NCBI GenBank assembly: GCA_047625765.1
Contig: JBLHRE010000125.1
Span: 1 to 5,456 of the forward strand
DNA: 5,456 nucleotides
Source of the DNA: JBLHRE01 sp047625765
GTDB taxonomy: Bacteria > Bacteroidota > Bacteroidia > Flavobacteriales > JBLHRE01
Direction: 5' to 3'
Under the pieces are notes generated by a model. That model was not told where the DNA came from. It did not search any database and saw only the letters and a program-made list of their open reading frames with translations. Positions 1-5,456 of this stretch are shown one piece after another. Numbering within the stretch: position 1 is the stretch's first letter; the number at the start of each line of letters is the position of its first letter. A program made the position numbers and the translations under genes.

Positions 1-124
1 CCTCTCCAAGGGCTAACCTTAAATCCGAAAGCAGTAAACTACTGTCAGAAGTAGTGTACCATTCTACATATTCTAATTGATTTGAATTCGGATCAATCAG
101 CAATTCGTTGATTAATACATCGCC
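1..124 (-). pseudogene. In-frame continuation of the LTD gene past the TAG (start of a second lamin-tail domain, runs off the edge)
   Basis: Directly after the TAG at 125-127 the same reading frame continues with no further stop to the window edge. Its 41 codons begin GDVLINELLIDPNSNQLEYV and continue EWYTTSDSSLLLSDLRLALG. This matches the opening of a lamin-tail domain and parallels the first copy in the same protein (INEIMVDPEP, then EYIELYNAS). In proteins of this type an Ig-like module ending in a short proline-containing linker is normally followed by exactly such a segment. No plausible start codon precedes it, so it is unlikely to be an independent gene. It is either the separated 3' part of a gene broken by a nonsense mutation, the product of readthrough, or evidence of a sequencing error at the TAG. 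The remaining 3' part, where any type IX secretion C-terminal signal would lie, is outside the window. Confidence 0.75.
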
Positions 125-1807
125 CTAGGTTGGGTACTTTATGGGCGGAATTACAATAGTATCTGATGCTAATACGGCCTCGCAAAAAGAGACATCAAGC
201 CAATAAAAACTGAGTCCGTGTTCCTCAATCGAAGAATCAGAAATCAGGACAATGCTGTTTCTGTTGCTATCGTCCCACTCCAATTTTTTTAAATTATTTG
301 TTCCGATAAGCTGCAAGGATTCTTTTGCTGAATTACTGAAATTTTGATTCCAATGAAGCGTTAATAGGGTATCAGAAACCAACACCATTTCTAATATCTC
401 AGGATTCATTTGTGCCTCCAACAAGTCCCACGAATTTTCAATTCCAGGGCTTCCTCCATTTGCGTTTAGCGATGCTTGCCAAACCTCATCCCTATGGCAT
501 TCCTTTGCATTTGTAGCCATTTCTAAACTCCAACCTCCATCTTCTTTCCAAGGCTCATTATACCAATCGTCAGAATAAATAATGTGATGCACTAAAAGGT
601 CAAACCTGTTTCTGATGGTTATTTCTCCGCCCGAATTTGTCAAGCTTGGAAGTGCTAGTGTCAAAGCATTTGACTGCCCATAATCCTCTGAAGACAAAAG
701 CAAATAACTCTTTGCCGCAAATTCGATTTCAGGAAAAACGATGCGACTTCCATTCACTTCAATGGTCCAGTCTTGCAAGCTAAATGAAGCATTTGAGGCA
801 TTGTACAATTCGATATACTCTTTATTTTGAAGCTGAACCCTTGGCTCTGGATCCACCATTATTTCATTGATGCGCACCTCAAAATAATCGACAAACGAAA
901 AATAAAAACTGCTGTCTATTTGCGATCGATTGCCCTTGTTATCTTCCAAGTTTGAAAGAGACAATTGGTAATTGGTTTTATTCTCCAATACATCAGAAAA
1001 CAGGATGCTAACATCGTTATTATCTAGAATAATGGTATCAATAATCACATCAGGATTCATGGTTATTTGCTGCTTTGAGAAAGGGATAAAAGCCTCATTA
1101 AATTGCAGAAATAGTTCTTTAAGGGAAACGACTTCTAGGTTGGTTAATTTGGGCCCTACGGTATCTTCATGAATAGGTCCCATGTAGATGTCATCAAAGA
1201 AAAACCCATCTGCATTGCTAGAGGTGTAGGTACATTGTAATCCAAAAAAATCACCCAAGAACTCATTGCTATCCACAAAACTCCCTAAGGAATCGAATTC
1301 GGTTCCGCCAGTGACATCCCATGAAACCAACCAATTAAAATCCTCAGTTTTTTGAATCCGCAAATGGAACAAACCTCCCTGAGCAAAAAGTCCGTCTCCC
1401 AAAGTTGCTATCTCAGTACTTATACCTGCCTTCTTTCTGGAAAATTTCAATCCATCATCCGATCCATTTTCGCCTATTCTTAGCAGATAAGCGTTGTTCG
1501 ATTTTTCTAAGGTGGCACTGTCTGCTCGCCAGTATATGTTTAGGTAATTGTTGTTGGAAGGAGCGAAATCCATTTCGAATAAAAAGCGCCATTCTTTCAC
1601 TTCGGACTGCTTAAACTCTGTCGCCAAATAAGATGTTCCTGACAGACTCTGCCTGAGTTCAAGCCTCTCATTTGAAATAATAAAATGTGATGTGCCTCCC
1701 ATCCAATCTGGGTCGCGAAGATTCCCATCAGAAAAATCATCGTAAAATACTTGGGCACATAGTGAACCTGGCACCGCTATGAGCCATAGGAAATTGGTTA
1801 GTTTCAT
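125..1807 (-). CDS. Secreted lamin tail domain (LTD) protein, interrupted by an in-frame TAG
   Basis: This reads as a 560-residue exported protein. Residues 1-19 form a signal peptide (hydrophobic FLWLIAV, ending LCAQ). Residues about 20-212 resemble the beta-rich jelly-roll (ConA-like) module common at the N-terminus of such Bacteroidota proteins (YDDFSDG at 22-28, FFFDDIYMG at 202-210). Residues about 215-305 look like a bacterial Ig-like module (LQFNEAF; DNKGN before its end). Residues about 308-457 are a lamin-tail domain (VRINEIMVDPEP, KEYIELYNAS, DDWYN, EDGGWSLE, NGGSPGIENS). Residues about 463-555 are a second Ig-like module ending IPP. I chose the ATG at 1805-1807 because it places the signal peptide at the N-terminus; the frame is open upstream to an ATG at 1885, but that extension overlaps asd and is not signal-like. 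The exact role is unknown; surface or extracellular binding is inferred. The stop is probably premature, because the frame continues with homologous sequence at 1-124. Confidence 0.85.
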   Translation of the reverse strand: MKLTNFLWLIAVPGSLCAQVFYDDFSDGNLRDPDWMGGTSHFIISNERLELRQSLSGTSYLATEFKQSEVKEWRFLFEMDFAPSNNNYLNIYWRADSATLEKSNNAYLLRIGENGSDDGLKFSRKKAGISTEIATLGDGLFAQGGLFHLRIQKTEDFNWLVSWDVTGGTEFDSLGSFVDSNEFLGDFFGLQCTYTSSNADGFFFDDIYMGPIHEDTVGPKLTNLEVVSLKELFLQFNEAFIPFSKQQITMNPDVIIDTIILDNNDVSILFSDVLENKTNYQLSLSNLEDNKGNRSQIDSSFYFSFVDYFEVRINEIMVDPEPRVQLQNKEYIELYNASNASFSLQDWTIEVNGSRIVFPEIEFAAKSYLLLSSEDYGQSNALTLALPSLTNSGGEITIRNRFDLLVHHIIYSDDWYNEPWKEDGGWSLEMATNAKECHRDEVWQASLNANGGSPGIENSWDLLEAQMNPEILEMVLVSDTLLTLHWNQNFSNSAKESLQLIGTNNLKKLEWDDSNRNSIVLISDSSIEEHGLSFYWLDVSFCEAVLASDTIVIPPIKYPT

Positions 1808-1819
1808 CCCTAAATATAC

Positions 1820-1827
1820 TACTTTTG
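1820..1827 (+). promoter_or_regulatory. Candidate Bacteroidota -7 promoter element for asd
   Basis: TACTTTTG at 1820-1827 matches the Bacteroidota sigma-ABfr -7 consensus TAnnTTTG exactly. With the usual spacing of about 19 bases the -33 element would fall at 1798-1800, which reads TTA instead of TTG, so the upstream half is imperfect. Transcription would begin near 1834, leaving a leader of roughly 10 bases before the asd ATG. The -33 region would lie inside the first codons of the divergent lamin-tail gene. The motif match is seen; use as a promoter is inferred. Confidence 0.45.
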
Positions 1828-1843
1828 TGAAAAATATTTTTAG

Positions 1844-2836
1844 ATGATAGTTGCAATAGTAGGCGCTACTGGCATGGTAGGACAAATGATGCTTCGCGTT
1901 TTAGCAGAACGTAATTTCCCAATAACCGATTTGGTTCCAGTTGCTTCAGAGAAATCTGTGGGCAAGCAGATCGAATTTAAAGGGAAACAATGGACTATTG
2001 TTTCTATGGCAGATGCTATTGCTAAAAATGTTGACCTAGCTATATTTTCTGCTGGAGGCGAAACTGCACTTAAGTATGCGGGACAATTTGCAGAAACGGG
2101 TGCCTTTGTAATAGACAACTCTTCTGCTTTTAGAATGGATGCCGATAAAAAATTGATTGTTCCTGAAATCAATGGGCATCAATTGACCAAAGACGATAAA
2201 ATAATTCCGAATCCAAATTGCTCTACCATTCAGTTGGTAATGACTTTAAAGCCCTTGCACGAATTATACACTTTAAAGCGGGTTATTGTTTCCACCTATC
2301 AAAGTATATCTGGCACGGGAATGAAGGCTGTAAATCAGCTCGAAAACGAGCGTAATGGAATTTCTGGCGACATGGCCTACCCTTATCCTATCGATAAAAA
2401 CTGTTTGCCGCATTGCGATATTTTTGAAGACAATGGGTATACAAAAGAAGAAATGAAATTGGTGAATGAATCTCGTAAGATTTTAGATTTACCAAACTTG
2501 GCGGTTGCAGCAACAGCCGTTCGTGTTCCTGTAGAAGGAGGTCATTCTGAAGCGGTAAATGTAGAATTCGAAAAAATGCCAGATGTAAATGTTATTCGCA
2601 AAACATTACACGAAACGCCTGGCATAACATTGCAGGACAATCCGGATACGAACACCTACCCTATGCCTTTGTATGCAAAAGATAAGGACGAAGTTTTTGT
2701 AGGTAGAATTCGAAAAGATGTTTCTTTGCCACAGGCAATAAATATGTGGATTGTATCTGACAACCTTAGAAAAGGCGCAGCAACAAACTCGGTGCAAATA
2801 GCAGAATATTTGTTAGAAAAAGGACTTCTATCTTAG
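1844..2836 (+). CDS. asd: Aspartate-semialdehyde dehydrogenase
   Basis: The product (330 residues, usual family length) is the cytoplasmic enzyme that reduces L-aspartyl-4-phosphate to L-aspartate-4-semialdehyde with NADPH, feeding lysine/diaminopimelate, threonine and methionine synthesis. The N-terminus carries the NADP-binding glycine motif (VGATGMVG, residues 6-13). The catalytic cysteine is Cys126 in NPNCST. Gln153 in TYQSISGTG and Arg227 and His234 in RVPVEGGHS match the known substrate-binding and acid/base residues; the Arg-His spacing of 7 equals that of the E. coli enzyme (Arg267, His274). The C-terminus has the usual DNLRKGAATNSVQIAEYL. The ATG at 1844 is supported because the Rossmann strand starts immediately after it (MIVAIVGATG). 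It ends in TAG, showing that TAG is a normal stop here. It is not in an operon: divergent from the lamin-tail gene and convergent with the alkylation-repair gene. Confidence 0.97.
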   Translation: MIVAIVGATGMVGQMMLRVLAERNFPITDLVPVASEKSVGKQIEFKGKQWTIVSMADAIAKNVDLAIFSAGGETALKYAGQFAETGAFVIDNSSAFRMDADKKLIVPEINGHQLTKDDKIIPNPNCSTIQLVMTLKPLHELYTLKRVIVSTYQSISGTGMKAVNQLENERNGISGDMAYPYPIDKNCLPHCDIFEDNGYTKEEMKLVNESRKILDLPNLAVAATAVRVPVEGGHSEAVNVEFEKMPDVNVIRKTLHETPGITLQDNPDTNTYPMPLYAKDKDEVFVGRIRKDVSLPQAINMWIVSDNLRKGAATNSVQIAEYLLEKGLLS

Positions 2837-2849
2837 ACTAATTCCTTTT
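2818..2849. terminator. Possible weak bidirectional terminator over the convergent stop codons
   Basis: An inverted repeat AAAAGGA (2818-2824) / TCCTTTT (2843-2849) brackets both stop codons. The 18-base loop can form a small inner stem, TCT (2827-2829) with AGA (2835-2837). T-rich sequence follows the stem in both directions. The stem is short and AT-rich, so stability is doubtful. It is the only hairpin candidate I found between these two convergent genes. Confidence 0.3.
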
Positions 2850-3540
2850 GTTTTCTATGAACCCATTTCAAGGCTTCCCTTTTACTTAAGGGTTTCAACG
2901 TTTTGCTTTCAACAAATTTTACAACCGCTTTTGGGTCCGTTTTTGAGTATTCTCTTAAAGCCCACCCTATGGCTTTTTGGTGGAAAAACTCTGTAGAATC
3001 TGCATGTTGTAGACAATAGCTAAATAGGCGAAATTCGTCTGTGTCCTTCTTATATTTCAATTGATACAAAATTGCTATTCTGTTCAGCCACATATTGGAA
3101 CTGTTGATCCATTTTTCGGCATAAGGAGCAATTTGCTGCGGATACTTTTTAAAATAAGCTCCGCATAGTTTCGATGCAATTAAATCTACCGTATCCCACC
3201 AGCTTTTATGCGTAACCAGGTACTCTAACAACGTTGCATCATTTGCTTTTATCGATTTCTTAAAGCGATGCTCTAATAAATCTAAAGCGAGGTATTGGTA
3301 TTCTCTTTCTTCTTTTTGCCAGAGCTGTTTAACTAGCGTATAAATTTCTGGCTCTGCTGGCCAGCCATATTGCTTTACAAAGTCGCGCATTATTTGTCTG
3401 CGAGGCGTACTTTTTATTCCTAAAAAAGGAAAATTTTCTTTCATATAAGCTGACATCCGACTTGCTTCATGCTCGTTTTTTTGAGCAATCATACTATTGG
3501 TAAGTTCGTAAAAACAGATGCCAGACTTGGTTTGAAACAT
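2833..3540 (-). CDS. AlkD-like DNA alkylation repair protein (DNA glycosylase)
   Basis: This 235-residue protein belongs to the DNA alkylation repair family (PF08713), all-helical HEAT-like-repeat glycosylases that excise positively charged alkylated bases such as 3-methyladenine and 7-methylguanine. The family opening is seen as FPFLGIKSTPRRQ (residues 37-49). Four residues match the active site of Bacillus cereus AlkD (Trp109, Asp113, Arg148, Trp187) with one constant offset of +6: Trp115 and Asp119 in SWWDTVD, Arg154 in WLNRIA, Trp193 in AIGWALREY. This conserved spacing argues for an intact catalytic site. Sequence after it (REYSKTDP) is also typical. The ATG at 3538-3540 gives an N-terminal helix of family-like length; Met17 would truncate it. 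It is a single gene, convergent with asd and separated from lspA by a terminator. No clear promoter is visible upstream. The substrate is inferred from the family; the catalytic residues are seen. Confidence 0.92.
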   Translation of the reverse strand: MFQTKSGICFYELTNSMIAQKNEHEASRMSAYMKENFPFLGIKSTPRRQIMRDFVKQYGWPAEPEIYTLVKQLWQKEEREYQYLALDLLEHRFKKSIKANDATLLEYLVTHKSWWDTVDLIASKLCGAYFKKYPQQIAPYAEKWINSSNMWLNRIAILYQLKYKKDTDEFRLFSYCLQHADSTEFFHQKAIGWALREYSKTDPKAVVKFVESKTLKPLSKREALKWVHRKQKELV

Positions 3541-3816
3541 TAGTGTGTATTATTTTGTTGGATGAATATACAAAATGAAGATTGTTTAAAAAATTATGGT
3601 TTCACATAGAGTGTAAACTCTCAACCCCATATCGGCTAAAGTCTATCCTGTTAATGGCTCTCCCTTTCCATCCACCCCTTCGAAAGAATTATTGATAGAA
3701 AAGGCAAAGACCACACACAAGTGGCTACTAATAGGATTAGACCAGCTAAGGATAGGCATTTCATTTTGAATCAAATAAATTAAACATCCATTCAATATAT
3801 GTAATTCTCTTGAAAC
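3541..3816. other. Intergenic region without a convincing gene
   Basis: This stretch lies upstream of the alkylation-repair gene and downstream of the lspA terminator. The part nearest the gene (3541-3600) is AT-rich and presumably contains its promoter, but I find no TAnnTTTG match; the nearest, TCATTTTG on the minus strand, lacks the key A. A small hairpin AGAGT-GTAA-ACTCT lies at 3608-3621. Between about 3620 and 3768 both strands have short open frames, none with a good start, family motif or signal. It could be spacer or a decayed gene remnant; I cannot assign it. Confidence 0.6.
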
Positions 3817-3844
3817 AAAAAACCCAGACGACTGCCTGGGTTTT
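3817..3844 (-). terminator. Intrinsic terminator of the ileS - traR/dksA-like - lspA operon
   Basis: A perfect 9-bp inverted repeat pairs AAAACCCAG (3819-3827) with CTGGGTTTT (3836-3844) around an 8-base loop. On the minus strand the stem begins 7 bases after the lspA stop codon and ends in a run of six T (3817-3822), the layout of a rho-independent terminator. On the plus strand the right arm ends in TTTT followed by AATTT, so it may also act weakly in that direction, although no plus-strand gene reads into it. Confidence 0.85.
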
Positions 3845-3851
3845 AATTTCA

Positions 3852-4448
3852 TTATTTAAAGCTTGAAAGCTCTTTTCTTTGAAAGAGTAAAATGAGTGCT
3901 ACTCCTAGAGTTATTGCAGAATCGGCTATGTTGAATATGGGCCTAAAGAAGATAAAATAATCTCCTCCTACCCACGGCAACCATTCTGGCAAGAAACCTT
4001 TGATTAGCGGGAAATAGAGCATATCGACAACCTTACCTTGTAACAAAGGAGCATAGCCCCCTTCTTCTGGTAAAAAACTAGCCAGCTGTCCGTAACTATC
4101 GTTAAACAAAACCCCATAAAAGGCGCTGTCAATAATATTGCCAACTGCTCCAGCAAAAATTAGTGCTAAACTAATAATGTACAATGGTTTTGCTCCTTGG
4201 GAGATGACTTTTTTCAAATACCAAAAAATCCCTCCTACAGCAACAATACGAAATAAGGTAAGCAAGATTTTACCCCAAATACCACCCCATTCTAGGCCAA
4301 AGGCCATTCCGTTGTTTTCAGTAAAATGTATGATGAACCAATCAAAAACCCGATACTCTTCTCCGAGCATCATGTGGGTTTTTATCCAAAGCTTAACCGC
4401 TTGGTCTATGATTAGCACAATGGAAATAACCAGTGCTGCTCTTTTCAA
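3852..4448 (-). CDS. lspA: Lipoprotein signal peptidase (signal peptidase II)
   Basis: The 198-residue product is the inner-membrane aspartyl protease that removes the signal peptide from diacylglyceryl-modified prolipoproteins. Four membrane segments are visible at about 4-22, 58-79, 86-106 and 172-190. Conserved positions map onto Pseudomonas LspA: Asp15 and Lys19 in DQAVK, the ENNG box at 44-47, Asn104 and Asp107 in GNIIDS, and the catalytic pair Asp142 (VVDM) and Asp176 (FNIADSA). It is longer than the usual 155-170 residues because of insertions at about 112-137 and 148-168, typical of the Bacteroidota type. Position 108 is Ser where proteobacterial LspA has Arg. The start is TTG (4446-4448): the frame has an in-frame TAA only four codons upstream and no ATG before residue 26, which would delete the first membrane segment and Asp15. 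It is last in its operon, 12 bases after the TraR/DksA-like gene. Confidence 0.95.
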   Translation of the reverse strand: MKRAALVISIVLIIDQAVKLWIKTHMMLGEEYRVFDWFIIHFTENNGMAFGLEWGGIWGKILLTLFRIVAVGGIFWYLKKVISQGAKPLYIISLALIFAGAVGNIIDSAFYGVLFNDSYGQLASFLPEEGGYAPLLQGKVVDMLYFPLIKGFLPEWLPWVGGDYFIFFRPIFNIADSAITLGVALILLFQRKELSSFK

Positions 4449-4460
4449 ATCGCTAAAATA

Positions 4461-4835
4461 TTATTGCATGTTCTTAGCTTCGATACTAAGCGTAGCGTGC
4501 GGAACTAGTCTCAAACGTTCCTTTTGAATTAATTTACCCGTAACACGACAAACTCCGTAAGTCTTGTTTTCGATACGTAAAATAGCATTTTTCAAATCGC
4601 GAATAAACTTTACTTGGCGTGCTGCCAATTGTGCATTCGCTTCTTTACTCATGGTAGCCGATCCCTCTTCAAATGCTTTAAAAGTTGGGGAAGTATCATC
4701 TGTCCCGTTGTTAGCATCATTGGCATACGACTCCTTAATCACTAACAGATCCTCTTCAGAAGTTTTGATCTTTTCTAAAATCAAAACTCTAAACTCTTCT
4801 AGCTCTTCGCTTGAATACCTAACTTTATTTGACAT
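4461..4835 (-). CDS. TraR/DksA family regulator with degenerate zinc finger
   Basis: This 124-residue protein has the DksA-like layout. Two charged, helix-prone segments (about 8-38 and 62-90) could form the coiled-coil hairpin that in DksA enters the RNA polymerase secondary channel; their connecting tip is NNGTDDTSPTFKAFEEG (42-58). A C-terminal zinc-finger-like segment follows (YGVCRVTGKLIQKERL, then PHATLSIEAKN). Aligned with E. coli DksA (CESC ... CIDC), the four zinc ligands become Cys96, Thr99, Ser117 and Ala120, so the tetra-cysteine site is lost although the surrounding pattern is kept. It probably folds without zinc and may modulate transcription initiation, but binding to RNA polymerase or response to ppGpp is inferred only. 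The start ATG at 4833-4835 follows an A-rich leader 7 bases after the ileS stop. It sits between ileS and lspA in one operon. Calling it dksA would overstate the evidence. Confidence 0.88.
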   Translation of the reverse strand: MSNKVRYSSEELEEFRVLILEKIKTSEEDLLVIKESYANDANNGTDDTSPTFKAFEEGSATMSKEANAQLAARQVKFIRDLKNAILRIENKTYGVCRVTGKLIQKERLRLVPHATLSIEAKNMQ

Positions 4836-4842
4836 ATTTTTT

Positions 4843-5456
4843 TCAATTTAACTTGTATACTGCAACAGTAGTTTCAACATCATCAAAAACCACTGCTGTT
4901 CCGTCTTCCACTATACCTTCCACCATTTCTAACTCTTTGGCAAGTGTCTCGTTACAAATATAATTTTTATTGCTTTCGATTGCCTTGTCAATGAATTTTT
5001 GTTTTCCAACCACCAATCGAATAGAATCTGTTACTTCAAACCCTTTATCCTTACGGATATTCTGGATTCTGTTTACCAGTTCTCTTGCAATTCCTTCTTC
5101 TTGCAAAGCCTCTGTCATGGTAACATCTAAAGCAACAGTTACATTGTTTAGGTTGGTTACTAGCCATCCCGGAATGTCTTTAGAGTTGATTTCTACATCT
5201 GTACTGTTAAGTGTTAACACTTCTCCTTCAATTTCAATATTCAAGCTTCCATTGGCTTCCATGTCGGCAATAGCGTCTGCCCCCAACCTATTTATAAGTC
5301 CTGCAATGGCTTTCATTTTCTTTCCAAATTTTGGCCCTAAAGTTTTAAAGTTTGGTTTTATCTCTTTTACAAGAATTCCTGTATCCGTAAGTATTTCCAA
5401 TTCCTTAACATTCACTTCAGAAAGAATCAAATCGCCAATTGCCTCAAGCTGGGCTT
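4843..5456 (-). CDS. ileS: Isoleucyl-tRNA synthetase, C-terminal part (5' end beyond window)
   Basis: Only the last 203 whole codons are present; the frame is open through the right edge, where it reads AQLEAIGDLILSEVNVKE, with no start codon nearby. The leucine codon TTG at 5428-5430 is internal, not a start. The segment corresponds to the C-terminal tail of the long, eukaryote-like IleRS form found in Bacteroidota (DUF5915 region): NFKTLGPKFGKKM, a DIPGWLV motif, VALDVTMTEALQEEGIAREL and NRIQNIRKDKGFEVTDSI. The catalytic HIGH and KMSKS motifs and the editing domain lie outside the window. The enzyme charges tRNA-Ile with isoleucine in the cytoplasm. The gene ends in TGA and is followed 7 bases later by the TraR/DksA-like gene, indicating co-transcription. 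Identity is secure from the tail; intactness of the rest cannot be judged. Confidence 0.95.
   Translation of the reverse strand, partial: AQLEAIGDLILSEVNVKELEILTDTGILVKEIKPNFKTLGPKFGKKMKAIAGLINRLGADAIADMEANGSLNIEIEGEVLTLNSTDVEINSKDIPGWLVTNLNNVTVALDVTMTEALQEEGIARELVNRIQNIRKDKGFEVTDSIRLVVGKQKFIDKAIESNKNYICNETLAKELEMVEGIVEDGTAVVFDDVETTVAVYKLN

Noticed and set aside
125..127. Recoding of TAG as an amino acid genome-wide
   Set aside because: asd ends in TAG at the expected family length, so TAG is a working stop in this genome.
123..128. CCTAGG palindrome covering the TAG as a possible insertion target or recombination site
   Set aside because: No duplicated flanks or inserted sequence accompany it, and the protein frame is collinear across it.
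972..1172. Plus-strand open frame opposite the lamin-tail gene
   Set aside because: It lies fully antisense to a well-supported coding region and has low-complexity, motif-free sequence.
1405..1614. Second plus-strand open frame opposite the lamin-tail gene
   Set aside because: Antisense to the N-terminal module, no recognisable domain; explained by codon composition of the real gene.
1808..1885. Upstream ATG at 1885 as start of the lamin-tail protein
   Set aside because: It would add 26 residues in front of a normal signal peptide and overlap asd by 42 bases; the ATG at 1805-1807 fits export.
1840..2172. 110-residue minus-strand open frame opposite asd
   Set aside because: It overlaps the conserved NADP-binding end of asd in antisense and shows no independent motif.
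2606..2797. 63-residue minus-strand open frame opposite the 3' part of asd
   Set aside because: Fully antisense to conserved asd sequence, with no motif.
3643..3852. 69-residue minus-strand open frame immediately downstream of lspA
   Set aside because: Its first codons are the terminator hairpin itself, it begins at the lspA stop, has no family motif and would be transcribed only past a strong terminator.
4138..4527. 129-residue plus-strand open frame opposite lspA and the end of the DksA-like gene
   Set aside because: Spans two real genes in antisense and has no recognisable features.
4564..4851. 95-residue plus-strand open frame opposite the DksA-like gene
   Set aside because: Antisense to a gene with a clear family pattern; runs across its start and has no own signals.

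Overview
The window (about 5.5 kb, AT-rich) looks like the chromosome of a member of the Bacteroidota, probably close to the Flavobacteriia. The reasons are the gene order ileS - TraR/DksA-like - lspA, the Bacteroidota form of LspA with long periplasmic insertions, a secreted multidomain lamin-tail protein of a kind common in this phylum, A-rich leaders without Shine-Dalgarno sequences, and a TAnnTTTG promoter element before asd. These placements rest on recognised protein motifs, not on a database search.

Layout. Positions 1-1807 (minus strand) hold a secreted protein built of a jelly-roll-like module, an Ig-like module, a lamin-tail domain and a second Ig-like module. Its reading frame hits a TAG at 125-127 and then continues open in the same frame to the window edge, where it encodes the start of a second lamin-tail domain, so the gene looks interrupted by one nonsense codon. 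Divergently transcribed from it, 36 bases away, is asd (1844-2836, plus), aspartate-semialdehyde dehydrogenase. It converges on an AlkD-type DNA glycosylase gene (2833-3540, minus), and the two stop codons overlap by 4 bases. A 311-base gap (3541-3851) follows; it holds no convincing gene but contains a strong intrinsic terminator next to lspA. From 3852 to the right edge, a tight minus-strand operon runs ileS (3' end only) - TraR/DksA-like gene - lspA, with gaps of 7 and 12 bases, ending at that terminator.

Functions. The ileS operon groups isoleucyl-tRNA charging, a DksA-like regulator that has lost three of its four zinc-ligand cysteines, and lipoprotein signal peptidase. asd supplies the lysine/diaminopimelate, threonine and methionine branch. 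The alkylation-repair gene stands alone. There is no CRISPR array, insertion sequence, tRNA or rRNA. I did not find a new multi-gene system; the most notable signals are the in-frame amber codon in the lamin-tail gene, the degenerate zinc finger, and the TTG start of lspA in the same frame as its upstream neighbour.
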